From positions 1 to 52,882 of the forward strand of contig JAAUZX010000086.1 of the NCBI GenBank assembly GCA_014804365.1: DNA of 52,882 bases, read 5' to 3'. This DNA comes from Lachnospiraceae bacterium (GTDB lineage: Bacteria > Bacillota > Clostridia > Lachnospirales > Lachnospiraceae). The notes below the pieces were generated by a model, which saw only the letters and a list, made by a program, of their open reading frames with translations, was not told the DNA's origin and searched no databases. Within the stretch, counting starts at the first letter, position 1, and the number at the start of each line of letters is the position of its first letter. The position numbers and the translations under genes were made by a program. Positions 33,845-42,912 of this stretch are shown piece by piece.

Positions 33845-34678
33845 ATGATTCGATTGGGAGAGATCCAGACTTTGCAGATCGTAAAGAAAGTGGAGTTCGG
33901 CGTATATCTGAGTGATGGTTTGGACGGCGAAGACAAAGTGCTTCTTCCGAAGAAACAGACGCCGGAGCAGGCGCGGACGGGTGATGAGGTGGAGGTGTTT
34001 GTCTACCGTGATTCTAAGGATCGTCTGATTGCCACTACTCATATGCCGAAGCTGACGTTGCACGACGTGGCAAGACTGCGGGTCGCGCAGACTAGTGCGG
34101 TGGGTGCGTTCTTAGACTGGGGGCTTGAGAAGGATCTGCTGCTTCCATATAAAGAACAGACCCGGAAAGTGGCGGCGGGAGAGACATGCCTTGCGGCGCT
34201 TTATATTGATAAGAGCAACAGGTTGTGTGCGACCATGAACGTGTATCCCTATCTGTCCATGGAGAGCCCGTATGCTAAAGAGGACAGAGTCAGCGGAACG
34301 GTCTATGAGATCAGCGATAATTTCGGCGCATTTGTGGCAGTGGACGATAAGTATTCAGGGCTGATTCCGAAGAAAGAGCTGTATGGCGAGATACGGATCG
34401 GGGATGTGGTGCAGGCGCGTGTCACCGGTGTGAAGGAGGATGGCAAGCTGAATCTGAGCGTCCGGGAGAAAGCATACTTACAGATCGATAAGGATGCGCA
34501 GCGGGTTATGGAGGCTATCGACAGCTTTGACGGCGCGCTCCCGTTTACAGACAAGGCATCGCCCGAAGTGATTCGTCGTGAGATGCAGATGAGCAAGAAC
34601 GAGTTCAAACGTGCGGTAGGACATCTGCTTAAGGAAGGAAAGATTCAGATTACGGAGAGGGCAATCCGTTCTATATAA
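33845..34678 (+). CDS. S1 RNA-binding domain protein, CvfB/YitL-like
   Basis: Protein of 277 residues with two or three OB/S1-type units (GVYLSDG...VLLPKKQ near residue 15, GAFLDWGLEKDLLLPYKEQ in the middle, GAFVAVDDKYSGLIPKKEL later). A winged-helix-like C-terminus follows (MSKNEFKRAVGHLLKEGKIQI). This layout is that of CvfB, an RNA-binding regulator of virulence factors in Staphylococcus. ATG 33845 follows GGAGGAG; an in-frame upstream ATG at 33815 lacks a site. Its RNA targets here are unknown. Confidence 0.88.
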   Translation: MIRLGEIQTLQIVKKVEFGVYLSDGLDGEDKVLLPKKQTPEQARTGDEVEVFVYRDSKDRLIATTHMPKLTLHDVARLRVAQTSAVGAFLDWGLEKDLLLPYKEQTRKVAAGETCLAALYIDKSNRLCATMNVYPYLSMESPYAKEDRVSGTVYEISDNFGAFVAVDDKYSGLIPKKELYGEIRIGDVVQARVTGVKEDGKLNLSVREKAYLQIDKDAQRVMEAIDSFDGALPFTDKASPEVIRREMQMSKNEFKRAVGHLLKEGKIQITERAIRSI

Positions 34679-34723
34679 GTATTGCAAGATAATATGCGCG
34701 TCGAATGTACTGTGCAGGAAAAT

Positions 34724-34761
34724 AAAAAATCTCAATCCTCTTATCAGGGTTGAGATTTTTA
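34724..34761. terminator. Bidirectional terminator between the CvfB-like gene and yjfB
   Basis: An A-run plus CTCAATCCT pairs with AGGGTTGAG (one G-T pair) plus a T-run, with a 6-base loop. U-runs are present in both directions, serving the two convergent genes. Confidence 0.9.
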
Positions 34762-34791
34762 ATACCGTTAATTCTTTGAAAAGTCAAAGTC

Positions 34792-34983
34792 CTATACGGA
34801 AATATCAATATTGGCACCGATGTGCGGATTTACGGATAACTCCATAGCGGCGGCATCCATCATACCTACAATTTGGTCGCCGGTGGAGGAAGCCAGATCG
34901 AGAGATTTGCTCAACATGGCTACACCGTATGCGCTCTCTGTGTTGACCTGTGCCATGGCCATAGATAATGCTGCAATATCCAT
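34792..34983 (-). CDS. YjfB family putative motility protein
   Basis: Small protein of 63 residues matching the YjfB family pattern: MDIAALSMAMAQVNT at the start, a central helix LSKSLDLA, and VNPHIGANIDISV at the end. The family is found in flagellated Firmicutes and is often controlled with motility genes; its molecular role is unknown. AGGAGG lies 7 bases before the ATG. A near-ideal TGTGCTATAAT element inside a perfect inverted repeat sits about 90 bases upstream. It fits the flagellar genes near the end of the window. Confidence 0.88.
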   Translation of the reverse strand: MDIAALSMAMAQVNTESAYGVAMLSKSLDLASSTGDQIVGMMDAAAMELSVNPHIGANIDISV

Positions 34984-35053
34984 AATGATCCTCCTGCTCC
35001 TGAAACGTTTCTTTCGAAATCAGCTGTAGCAGACTCCGAAAATACATAAAACG

Positions 35054-35090
35054 ATCCTGTGCTATATTTGTTTAAATTATAGCACAGGAT
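35054..35090. promoter_or_regulatory. 13-bp inverted repeat carrying the yjfB -10 promoter
   Basis: ATCCTGTGCTATA (35054-35066) is an exact inverted repeat of 35078-35090 with an 11-base centre. On the - strand the repeat contains TGTGCTATAAT, a perfect extended -10 aimed at yjfB (hexamer at 35076-35081). On the + strand it contains TGTGCTATATTT, a weaker -10. No good -35 is seen on either side. The symmetry suggests a regulator-binding site over the promoter, or divergent promoters. Confidence 0.6.
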
Positions 35091-35411
35091 TATTAGTTTG
35101 ACGAGAGTTTTTTTGCATTTCCTGTAGGTAGCATGTAGACATGCGCGAAATTATGCAGAATGCATAATTTCTGTGCATCTTCGTAACTGTGAAGAACGGG
35201 GTTCTGAACAGTTACAATATTTGTATAAAATGTCTAAACAGATAAAACATGAAAAAGTATTATTTACATTAAAAAATACACAAAAAAATCATGATTAGAG
35301 GTAGATTTTTTTGTAAATATAGATTAAAATGGATACTGGATGTTGTATTTCGATGAATTTAGCGTTTTATTGCGTTGTGTAATTTGCTAAAAGAATAACA
35401 AGGGGTGGGCT
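35091..35411. other. Gene-free spacer with two hairpins before the CdaR-like gene
   Basis: Two hairpins lie in the first half: GAAATTATGC/GCATAATTTC (35147-35171), and GTAACTGT/ACAGTTAC (35183-35215) with an inner AGAAC/GTTCT stem and a symmetrical GA/GA internal loop. Neither has a T-run. The second half is very AT-rich and holds no recognised site except the AAGGGG ribosome site of the next gene. A small RNA from the + strand -10 at 35058-35069 is possible but unproven. Confidence 0.5.
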
Positions 35412-36500
35412 ATGATTTCAAATCAGATTTTACAAAATACGATTGAAGGATTAAAGTCAATCGCCAGAGTAGAACTGTGCGTCATGGATATCGACGGGAA
35501 GGCGGTTGCGATGACGGCGGACGAGATGGAACAGTGCGGCAGACCGGCGGCGGAATTTGCCAAATCACCGGCTGATTCTCAGGAGATACAGGGATATCAG
35601 TATTTTAAAATATTTGACGAGCAGCAGCTTGAATACATTCTGATCGCGGGGGGCGTCGGTGAGGATGTATACATGGTGGGTAAAATGGTCGCTTTTCAGA
35701 TCCAGAATCTTCTGGTAGCGTATAAGGAGCGGTTCGACAAGGATAATTTTATTAAGAACCTGCTCCTGGACAATCTGCTTCTGGTGGATATCTACAGCCG
35801 GGCGAAGAAGCTGCATATCCAGACCGATGTAAAGAGGGTTGCACTGATCATCGAGACAGAGAATACTAAAGACAGCAATGTGCTGGAGATGATGCGCACT
35901 TATTTCGGAAGCAACAGTAAGGACTTCATTACTGCGGTAGATGAGAATAATGTGATTGTGGTCAAGGATCTGTCCGAGGGCGACAGCGTGAAGGAGATCG
36001 AAAAGACGGCGGACAGCATTGCGGCATTTTTGAAAAAGGAAAATATGAAGAATGTCAGAATCGCTTACGGGACGACCGTCAATGAGATCAAGGAGGCAAG
36101 CCGCTCTTATAAGGAAGCGAAGATGGCGCTGGATGTAGGCAAGATCTTCTTTGGAGAGCGTGATGTCATCGCCTACAGTGAGCTGGGAATCGGCCGATTG
36201 ATTTATCAGCTGCCTATTCCGCTGTGCAAGATGTTTATCAAGGAGATCTTCGATGGCAAGAGTCCGGACGATTTCGACGAGGAGACGCTGACGACGATCA
36301 ACAAGTTCTTTGAAAATTCGTTGAATGTATCGGAGACATCCAGACAGCTTTTCATTCATAGGAATACGCTGGTATACCGTCTGGATAAGCTGCAGAAGAG
36401 TACAGGGCTGGATCTGCGCGTGTTTGAGGATGCGATCACCTTTAAGATCGCGCTGATGGTTGTGAAATATATGAAATATATGGAGAGCTTCGAATATTAA
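35412..36500 (+). CDS. CdaR/PucR family transcriptional regulator
   Basis: Protein of 362 residues. The N-terminal half begins MISNQILQNTIEGLKSIARVELCVMD, like the sugar-diacid recognition domain of CdaR. A middle GGDEF-like PucR region follows. The C-terminal helix-turn-helix is LNVSETSRQLFIHRNTLVYR (PucR C-terminal HTH, near residue 305). CdaR relatives control sugar-acid metabolism in E. coli, but in Lachnospiraceae such genes often precede ftsEX, as here, with unknown targets. AAGGGG precedes the ATG. The effector is not known. Confidence 0.85.
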   Translation: MISNQILQNTIEGLKSIARVELCVMDIDGKAVAMTADEMEQCGRPAAEFAKSPADSQEIQGYQYFKIFDEQQLEYILIAGGVGEDVYMVGKMVAFQIQNLLVAYKERFDKDNFIKNLLLDNLLLVDIYSRAKKLHIQTDVKRVALIIETENTKDSNVLEMMRTYFGSNSKDFITAVDENNVIVVKDLSEGDSVKEIEKTADSIAAFLKKENMKNVRIAYGTTVNEIKEASRSYKEAKMALDVGKIFFGERDVIAYSELGIGRLIYQLPIPLCKMFIKEIFDGKSPDDFDEETLTTINKFFENSLNVSETSRQLFIHRNTLVYRLDKLQKSTGLDLRVFEDAITFKIALMVVKYMKYMESFEY

Positions 36501-36554
36501 GAATGACGGTTGATTTGTGAAGCAAATTTATTTTTTAACATAGGTGGTGGACAA

Positions 36555-37286
36555 GTGGCAGTAAAGAGAAAGAAGAGAAGTACAGCAGCAGAGAATGAGA
36601 TCATTACCCTGACAAATGTCTGTAAGGCGTATTCTACCGGGGCACCGGCGCTCAAGGATGTTAATCTTCACATTAACAGAGGGGAATTCGTGTTTATCGT
36701 CGGGGACAGCGGATCGGGTAAATCGACTCTGATCAAACTGCTTCTTCGGGAGCTGACGATCACGAGTGGTTACATTAATGTTATGGGATATGATCTGTCC
36801 AAGATCAAACACAGGAAGATTCCGAAGTTCAGAAGGAATCTGGGCGTTGTGTTTCAGGATTTCAGACTCCTGAAGGATCGTAATGTGTATGAGAATGTTG
36901 CCTTTGCACAGAGGATTATACAGAAGTCCAATAAAGAGATTAAGAAGAATGTGCCGAGTATTCTGGCAATCGTAGGGCTTGCGGGCAAGTATAAGGCGAA
37001 ACCGAAGCAGCTGTCCGGTGGTGAGCAGCAGAGAGTGGCGCTTGCGAGGGCACTGGTTAATAAGCCGACTGTCCTGTTGGCGGATGAGCCTACGGGAAAT
37101 CTTGATCCAAAAAATTCATGGGAAATCATGAAGCTGTTGGAACAGATCAATGAGAATGGCACTACCGTCATCGTCGTAACACACAACAGGGAGATCGTCA
37201 ATGCGATGCAGAAGCGTGTTGTCACATTGAAGAGGGGTGTTATCATAAGCGACGAGGAAAAGGGAGGATACATCGATGAGGATTAA
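36555..37286 (+). CDS. ftsE: Cell division ATP-binding protein FtsE
   Basis: ABC ATPase of 243 residues, partner of FtsX at the membrane. Walker A GDSGSGKSTLIKLLL, signature LSGGEQQRVALARAL and Walker B VLLADEPTGNLD are all present. GTG 36555 is chosen: TAGGTGGTGG lies just upstream, and the family start falls about 15 residues later (IITLTNVCKAYSTG). The basic N-terminal extension (AVKRKKRS) is unusual but short. It overlaps ftsX by 11 bases. FtsEX activates peptidoglycan hydrolases; a candidate partner, the M23 protein, is encoded right after ftsX. Confidence 0.96.
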   Translation: MAVKRKKRSTAAENEIITLTNVCKAYSTGAPALKDVNLHINRGEFVFIVGDSGSGKSTLIKLLLRELTITSGYINVMGYDLSKIKHRKIPKFRRNLGVVFQDFRLLKDRNVYENVAFAQRIIQKSNKEIKKNVPSILAIVGLAGKYKAKPKQLSGGEQQRVALARALVNKPTVLLADEPTGNLDPKNSWEIMKLLEQINENGTTVIVVTHNREIVNAMQKRVVTLKRGVIISDEEKGGYIDED

Positions 37287-38172
37287 CAGTTTTTTCTACA
37301 CACTCAGACAAGGTGTCCGTAACCTTTTCAGAAATAAGTGGTTTACACTTGCGTCGATCGCGACGATCAGCGCCTGTCTGTTTCTGTTCGGACTTTTTTA
37401 TGCGATTGTCATGAACTTCCAGCATATTGTGAAGAGTGCGCAGGAAGGCGTTGCAGTGTATGTATTCTTTGATGACGGGCTGGAGGATAGCAGGATACAG
37501 CAGATCGGGGAGATGATTCTAAAACGTCCGGAAGTGTCCCGGGTTGACTTTGTGTCCGCCGAAGAGGCATGGGAGTCTTTCAAGGCAGACTATCTGGGAG
37601 GTTACGAGGATGGTTTTACGGAGAATCCGTTGGAGAATTCCGCGCAGTACGAAGTTTATCTGAGTGATGTGTCTATGCAGTCTGCGCTGGTAACATACTT
37701 AGAATCGGTGGACGGTGTCAGGATGGTCAACCGTTCCGAGCTTGTAGCGACTACGCTGACGGGAGTGAATGCGCTGATCGCATATGTATCTGTAGGCATT
37801 ATAGCAATTCTGTTTGCAGTATCTGTCTTCCTGATCAGTAATACGGTTATGATCGGCATCTCGGTCCGTAAGGAAGAGATCAATATTATGAAATATATCG
37901 GCGCTACTGATTTCTTTGTCAGATCTCCTTTCGTGATCGAGGGCATGATGATCGGACTCGTCGGGGCGGCGATTCCCCTGGGGATCATATATACGTTATA
38001 TAATATTGTGATGGAATATATCACGACCAGATTTTCGATGTTGTCTTCGCTGCTCAGCTTTTTAAAGGTAGAGGAGATCTTTCATGTATTGACACCGGTT
38101 TCTCTGGGAATCGGTGTGGGAATCGGTTTTCTGGGAAGTATCATTACGGTAAGGAAACATTTGAGAGTATAG
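37276..38172 (+). CDS. ftsX: Cell division permease-like protein FtsX
   Basis: Membrane protein of 298 residues with four membrane segments: one near 25-45 and three in the C-terminal half. The extracellular loop (about 50-170) contains YVFFDDGLEDSRIQQIGEMI and SAEEAWESF, typical of FtsX. It transmits ATP-driven signals from FtsE to extracellular cell-wall hydrolases; it is not a transporter. GGGAGG within ftsE serves as ribosome site, and the overlap with ftsE implies coupled translation. Confidence 0.96.
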   Translation: MRINSFFYTLRQGVRNLFRNKWFTLASIATISACLFLFGLFYAIVMNFQHIVKSAQEGVAVYVFFDDGLEDSRIQQIGEMILKRPEVSRVDFVSAEEAWESFKADYLGGYEDGFTENPLENSAQYEVYLSDVSMQSALVTYLESVDGVRMVNRSELVATTLTGVNALIAYVSVGIIAILFAVSVFLISNTVMIGISVRKEEINIMKYIGATDFFVRSPFVIEGMMIGLVGAAIPLGIIYTLYNIVMEYITTRFSMLSSLLSFLKVEEIFHVLTPVSLGIGVGIGFLGSIITVRKHLRV

Positions 38173-38196
38173 GGTGCGGCGAGCACAGGGATGCCT

Positions 38197-39402
38197 ATGA
38201 GACATTGGAAGAAAGCAGTATGCGTGCTTCTGGGAATTGCTATTATGTTCACATATGTTGAACCGGCACGGGCGGTCACGAATGAGAGCATTCGGGAGAA
38301 AGAGGATCAGATCAAGAAAGCGAAGGAAGAGGTTTCTAATCTGAAATCCAGTCTGACGGATGTGGAGGCGCTGAAGAAGGAACTGGAGCGATCGAAGAAC
38401 GATCTGACGGCTTATGTGACACAATTGGACAGCGAATTGAGCAGCATACAGGAGAAGATTGAGGAATATAATACACGGATTACGGAAAAAGAAGCTCAGA
38501 TCGTGGTGACCACTGAGGAACTGAACGAAGCGATCAAACAGCAGGAAGAACAGTACAAGGCGATGAAGAAGCGGATCCGGTTTATGTATGAGAAGGGTGA
38601 CACTTTTTATCTGGAGATGCTGTTCTCGTCAGCGGGTTTCGCTGATATGATGAATAAGGCCGACTATATCGAGGCACTGTCGCGGTATGACAGGAATAAG
38701 CTCGAGGAGTATGTGCAGACCAGGGAAATGGTGGAGCTGTGTAAGGAAGAGCTGGAGACGGAGAAGGAACTGCTGGATGAGGCGAAGATTGCCGTGGAAG
38801 CGGAGGAAGCAAATATCAGTTCACTTATTGAGGAGAAGGAAGCACAGATCAGATCGGTATCCGGCGATATCTCCAATAAGGAAGCGGCGATTAAGGAATA
38901 TGAGGAAATGATCGCGCAGGAGAATGCGGAGATCGCAGCTTTGGAGAAGGCGGTAGCTGAGGAAAAGGCGAGACTGGAGGCAGAGAACGCGCAGGCGAGG
39001 ATCTATAACGGCGGCATGTTTACGTGGCCTTGTCCAGGGTATAAGCGAATATCGGACGAATACGGAAATCGGATTCATCCGATTCTGGGAACACAGCAGT
39101 TCCATAACGGTGTAGATATGGCAGCGTCCAGCGGTACGGCGATACTGGCAGCTTATGACGGTGATGTGATTGCGGCAACGTACAGCAGTTCCATGGGTAA
39201 TTATATTATGATCGATCATGGAAGCGGATTGTATACCATATATATGCATTGTTCCGCATTGTATGTATCTAAGGGGCAGACGGTTACGAAAGGACAGAAT
39301 ATTGCCGCGGTAGGCAGTACGGGACGATCCACGGGACCTCATCTTCATTTTAGTGTGCGATTAAACGGGAGCTATGTCAGTCCCTGGAATTATTTAAAAT
39401 AA
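38197..39402 (+). CDS. Coiled-coil M23 family peptidoglycan hydrolase (EnvC/CwlO-like position)
   Basis: Exported protein of 401 residues: signal peptide to ARA near residue 26, a long coiled coil (about 30-265, rich in Glu/Lys), then a LytM/M23 domain. The zinc motif H-x3-D is present in HNGVDMAA and H-x-H in HLHFSVRLNG. Coiled-coil plus hydrolase proteins encoded next to ftsEX (EnvC, PcsB, CwlO) are the FtsX-controlled wall hydrolases or their activators. Intact zinc ligands suggest this one is active itself. ATG 38197 has AGGG 6 bases upstream; ATG 38191 has it adjacent. Confidence 0.92.
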   Translation: MRHWKKAVCVLLGIAIMFTYVEPARAVTNESIREKEDQIKKAKEEVSNLKSSLTDVEALKKELERSKNDLTAYVTQLDSELSSIQEKIEEYNTRITEKEAQIVVTTEELNEAIKQQEEQYKAMKKRIRFMYEKGDTFYLEMLFSSAGFADMMNKADYIEALSRYDRNKLEEYVQTREMVELCKEELETEKELLDEAKIAVEAEEANISSLIEEKEAQIRSVSGDISNKEAAIKEYEEMIAQENAEIAALEKAVAEEKARLEAENAQARIYNGGMFTWPCPGYKRISDEYGNRIHPILGTQQFHNGVDMAASSGTAILAAYDGDVIAATYSSSMGNYIMIDHGSGLYTIYMHCSALYVSKGQTVTKGQNIAAVGSTGRSTGPHLHFSVRLNGSYVSPWNYLK

Positions 39403-39428
39403 GATCATGAGATATGGAGAGGATCAAT

Positions 39429-40802
39429 TTGAATCATAGCGGAGACAATAACTACTATAACAATGATTACAGCCAGAGGAACATGAACCAAAGTGCAAAC
39501 AGCCCCTATTATCAGCAGCCGGCATCGGTGCCGCCACAGTATCCTTATCCTCCGGCGGGAGGTCAGAATAATAAAGGCGGCGGCGTATTTCTGCTGGGGC
39601 TTTTGGTGGGTGTAATCATTACCGCGTTGGTAGGAAGCTGTGCATATGTAGGAACGAGGCTGTATCATCTGGCGGGCAGCCGCTCGGCGAAGACGACCAG
39701 TGCGGATGGCAGCACAGGAAACAGTCTGGTAAACGACGACACTTTAGAGAAGCTGGAAGCTTTGGAGGAAGTGATCGACAAGTATTATTATAAAGATGAA
39801 GACATTGACATCGAAGAAATGACGGAGGGAATGTATTCCGGTCTGGTGGATTCTCTGGGTGATCCTTATTCGGTTTATTACACTGCGGAAGAGTGGAAGC
39901 AACTGATGGCAGATACAGAGGGGATATATTATGGAATCGGCGCTTATCTGCAGTTAGATACCGCCACCGGATTGGCGAAGATCAACGGCGTAATTGCAAA
40001 CACTCCGGCAGAGGAAGCAGGCCTGCGGGAGAATGATCTCATATATCAGGTTGACGGAGAGGTGATTCAGGGACTGGAATTGTCGGAGATCGTGTCCAGA
40101 ATAAAGGGCGAGGAAGGCACTACCGTTCATTTGACTGTTGTCCGGGATGGAGAGTTGGATTATCTGGAGATTGACGTGGAGAGACGCAAGATCGAATCTC
40201 CCACCGTCAAATATGAGATGTATGATAACGGAGTAGGGTATATTCAGATCACAGAGTTTGACGACGTGACAACGGATCAGTTTACGGAGGCGCTGGCAAT
40301 AGTCAAAGGTTCCGGGGTAAAAGGATTGATTCTGGATCTGCGCAGTAACCCGGGAGGAAGCCTTCCGGTAGTGGTAGATATCGCCAGATCGATTCTGCCG
40401 AAAGGATTGATCGTATATACGGAAGATAAATACGGCAAGAGGGATGAGTATACCTGTGACGGTAAGAAAGAGTTGGATATTCCGATGGTGGTGCTGATTA
40501 ACGGTAATTCGGCAAGCGCATCTGAGATACTTGCGGGAGCCATCAAGGACTATGATAAAGGGACACTGATTGGCACGACTACATTCGGCAAGGGCATTGT
40601 GCAGCGTGTTCTGCCGCTTACGGATGGAACAGCGCTGAAGCTGACAATCAGTTCCTACTATACGCCGAAAGGAAATAATATCCACGGAATCGGCATTGAT
40701 CCCGATATTGAGTGTGAATTTGACAGCGAGGCGTATTATGAGAGAGGTGTGGATAACCAGTTAGAGCGTGCGAAACAGGAGATCGAGCGGATGATCAAAT
40801 AG
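39429..40802 (+). CDS. S41 family C-terminal processing protease (CtpA/CtpB-like)
   Basis: Membrane-anchored serine protease of 457 residues. An Asn/Tyr/Gln-rich cytosolic tail precedes one membrane segment (about 50-74). A PDZ domain follows, around TPAEEAGLRENDLIYQVDGE. The S41 core has the Ser/Lys dyad S361 in NGNSASASEI and K388 in TTFGKGIVQ. TTG 39429 is chosen because GGAGAGG lies 6 bases upstream; ATG 39414 would add five residues but has no site. The ftsE-ftsX-ctpB order is known from Bacillus, where CtpB acts in signalling; here it may process a wall enzyme. Confidence 0.93.
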   Translation: MNHSGDNNYYNNDYSQRNMNQSANSPYYQQPASVPPQYPYPPAGGQNNKGGGVFLLGLLVGVIITALVGSCAYVGTRLYHLAGSRSAKTTSADGSTGNSLVNDDTLEKLEALEEVIDKYYYKDEDIDIEEMTEGMYSGLVDSLGDPYSVYYTAEEWKQLMADTEGIYYGIGAYLQLDTATGLAKINGVIANTPAEEAGLRENDLIYQVDGEVIQGLELSEIVSRIKGEEGTTVHLTVVRDGELDYLEIDVERRKIESPTVKYEMYDNGVGYIQITEFDDVTTDQFTEALAIVKGSGVKGLILDLRSNPGGSLPVVVDIARSILPKGLIVYTEDKYGKRDEYTCDGKKELDIPMVVLINGNSASASEILAGAIKDYDKGTLIGTTTFGKGIVQRVLPLTDGTALKLTISSYYTPKGNNIHGIGIDPDIECEFDSEAYYERGVDNQLERAKQEIERMIK

Positions 40803-40860
40803 AGCGTGGCGCTGACAGCGTAGACCGCGGATTGACAGCATGGACATAGAGGAATGATGT

Positions 40861-42171
40861 ATGAATATCGTATTGTTATCGGGCGGATCAGGCAAACGTC
40901 TGTGGCCGCTTTCCAATGATACCCGTTCCAAGCAGTTTATTAAAATTTTTAAGACTGAAGATGGGGAATATGAATCCATGGTACAACGGGTGTACCGTCA
41001 GATCAGATCGGTTGATAAAGGTGCCGATATTACCATTGCGACATCGAAGTCGCAGGTGTCGGCGATACACAATCAGTTGGGTGAGAACGTAGGTGTCAGC
41101 GTGGAACCATGCAGAAGGGACACTTTTCCGGCAATCGCTCTTGCGGCGGCATATCTGCATGATGTAAGAGGGATATCGGAGCAGGAGGCGGTGGTGGTCT
41201 GTCCGGTAGATCCTTATGTGGAAGAAGACTATTTTGAAGCGCTTCGCAAACTGAGTGAACGTGCAGAGATCGGGAATGCCAATCTGGTGCTTATGGGGAT
41301 AGAACCTACTTATCCCAGCGCTAAATACGGATATATCATTCCGGAGAGCAAGGATAATATCAGCAGAGTATCCGTGTTCAAGGAGAAACCGACTGAAGAG
41401 ACAGCTAAGGAATATATTGCGCAGGGCGCGCTCTGGAACAGTGGCGTATTTGCTTTCAGACTGGAGTATGTGCTGCGGCGCGCCCATGAATTGATTGAAT
41501 TTACAGACTATCGGGATCTTTTCGCCAAGTATGATTCACTGACAAAGATCAGTTTTGACTATGCGGTAGTAGAGCATGAGCAGCATATCGAAGTGATGCG
41601 CTTTGCAGGCATGTGGAAAGATATGGGGACATGGAATACGCTGACAGAAGCGATGGAGAGCGACCATATCGGTAAGGCGATCCTGAACGAGCGATGCGAG
41701 AACGTGCATGTGGTAAATGAACTTAATGTTCCCGTGCTGTGTATGGGTCTGAAAGATGTGGTCGTGTCAGCCAGCCCGGAGGGGATTCTTGTGTCAGACA
41801 AGAATCAGTCGAGTTATATTAAGCCGTATGTAGACGAAATCAACCAGCAGATCATGTTTGCGGAGAAGTCATGGGGCAGTTTTCAAGTCATTGATATCGA
41901 GGAAGGCAGCATGACGATCAAGGTTACCCTGAATCCCGGACACGGCATGAATTATCATAGCCATGCGCTGCGCGATGAAGTCTGGACGGTGATTAGCGGT
42001 CGGGGCAGGACGATCGTGGACGGCGTGGAGCGCAGTGTCGGTGCGGGCGATGTGATACAGATGCCTGCGGGGGTGCCGCATACGATTCTGGCAGACACGA
42101 AGCTGCAGGTAATCGAGGTGCAGATCGGTTCGGAGATCAGTGTGCATGATAAGAAGAAGATGGCATTGTGA
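40861..42171 (+). CDS. Mannose-1-phosphate guanylyltransferase with C-terminal cupin
   Basis: Nucleotidyltransferase of 436 residues making GDP-mannose for glycans. The N-terminus MNIVLLSGGSGKRLWPLSND carries the GTP-binding signature. VCPVDPYVEE and EKPTEETAKEY are typical of the family. The C-terminal cupin (about 340-430) has GHGMNYHSHALRDEVWTVI and MPAGVPHTI, as in the isomerase part of type II bifunctional enzymes. The protein is shorter than usual ManC proteins (about 460-480), so whether the isomerase step is active is uncertain. It ends at a strong terminator shared with the convergent regulator. Confidence 0.9.
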   Translation: MNIVLLSGGSGKRLWPLSNDTRSKQFIKIFKTEDGEYESMVQRVYRQIRSVDKGADITIATSKSQVSAIHNQLGENVGVSVEPCRRDTFPAIALAAAYLHDVRGISEQEAVVVCPVDPYVEEDYFEALRKLSERAEIGNANLVLMGIEPTYPSAKYGYIIPESKDNISRVSVFKEKPTEETAKEYIAQGALWNSGVFAFRLEYVLRRAHELIEFTDYRDLFAKYDSLTKISFDYAVVEHEQHIEVMRFAGMWKDMGTWNTLTEAMESDHIGKAILNERCENVHVVNELNVPVLCMGLKDVVVSASPEGILVSDKNQSSYIKPYVDEINQQIMFAEKSWGSFQVIDIEEGSMTIKVTLNPGHGMNYHSHALRDEVWTVISGRGRTIVDGVERSVGAGDVIQMPAGVPHTILADTKLQVIEVQIGSEISVHDKKKMAL

Positions 42172-42219
42172 GATAGTGGAAGCGGATAGTTTGAGTTGCG
42201 TGTTTAGATGAACAAACAG

Positions 42220-42247
42220 TGCGGGAGTTAATCTCCCGCATTTTTTT
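42220..42247 (+). terminator. Terminator after the GDP-mannose gene
   Basis: Perfect 8-bp stem TGCGGGAG/CTCCCGCA with loop TTAAT and seven T. The stop codon of the convergent XRE gene lies inside its loop (42228-42230). Confidence 0.93.
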
Positions 42248-42704
42248 CGTGGTGCATGTTGACAGCGATTGCAATAGCGGTAGCGACAACGAATATTACA
42301 AGATATCCTGTTAAGCCCGGTAGCGAGTCGGCCAAGGGAGTATCAAATAAAGCAAATCGAAAAATTATAGTTAATGCAAAAGCAACGAGATAAACAACTG
42401 TACAACTCAAAAGACAGTAGCGTCTGAGTTCCTTTTTCTTTGCTTCGGATAAAAATGCTTGTTGTTGTTTTTCCAGCATTTCGGTGCGGATGGTTAATTC
42501 ATCTACTTCGCTCTCTTTTAGCAGATAGTCGGTGGAAACATTAAAAAGTTTACTTATTTCGACTAACCGTTCTAATTCGGGTATGGATTCCCCGGATTCC
42601 CATTTTGAAACAGACTGCCGGGATACACCTAGTTTCTCGGCGAGCTGCTCCTGGGACAGCCCGTGAGCCTTTCTCATTTCATAAATTTTGTTTGACAGAT
42701 TCAT
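42228..42704 (-). CDS. XRE family regulator with C-terminal membrane segments
   Basis: Protein of 158 residues. The N-terminal helix-turn-helix (about 5-60) reads [30 protein letters not shown], a clear Cro/CI type. A short coiled region follows, then two hydrophobic segments (about 98-118 and 130-150), so it is probably a membrane-tethered repressor. AAAGGAGGAAATAG precedes the ATG. Upstream lie two similar dyads (CAATC/GGTTG and CAACC/GGTTG) around a plausible - strand promoter, suggesting autoregulation. Its stop codon lies inside the terminator of the convergent gene. Confidence 0.88.
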   Translation of the reverse strand: MNLSNKIYEMRKAHGLSQEQLAEKLGVSRQSVSKWESGESIPELERLVEISKLFNVSTDYLLKESEVDELTIRTEMLEKQQQAFLSEAKKKELRRYCLLSCTVVYLVAFALTIIFRFALFDTPLADSLPGLTGYLVIFVVATAIAIAVNMHHEKNAGD

Positions 42705-42765
42705 TATTCTATTTCCTCCTTTTTTAGCAGGTCAGGCGTGCTGGCCTATCGGGTTTTATTAAGTA

Positions 42766-42825
42766 TATCAATCGAAGTGGTTGCATACTATCAATCACAC
42801 TGTTTAAACTATCAACCGTGGGTTG
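42766..42825 (-). promoter_or_regulatory. Two similar dyads, candidate operators of the XRE gene
   Basis: TATCAATCG-N4-GGTTGCAT (42766-42785) and ATCAACCGTGGGTTGCAT (42811-42828) are near direct repeats; each has an inverted core (CAAYC with GGTTG). Between them, on the - strand, TTGATA and GATAGT at 17-bp spacing could be the XRE promoter. The operator role is inferred from symmetry and position. Confidence 0.4.
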
Positions 42826-42912
42826 CATTATGAAACATTATACTACAGTGAAACTTGTTTTGGCTGTAAGATATGGTATATTTACAGAAGGGAACAAATG
42901 TTCTGAAAATAC

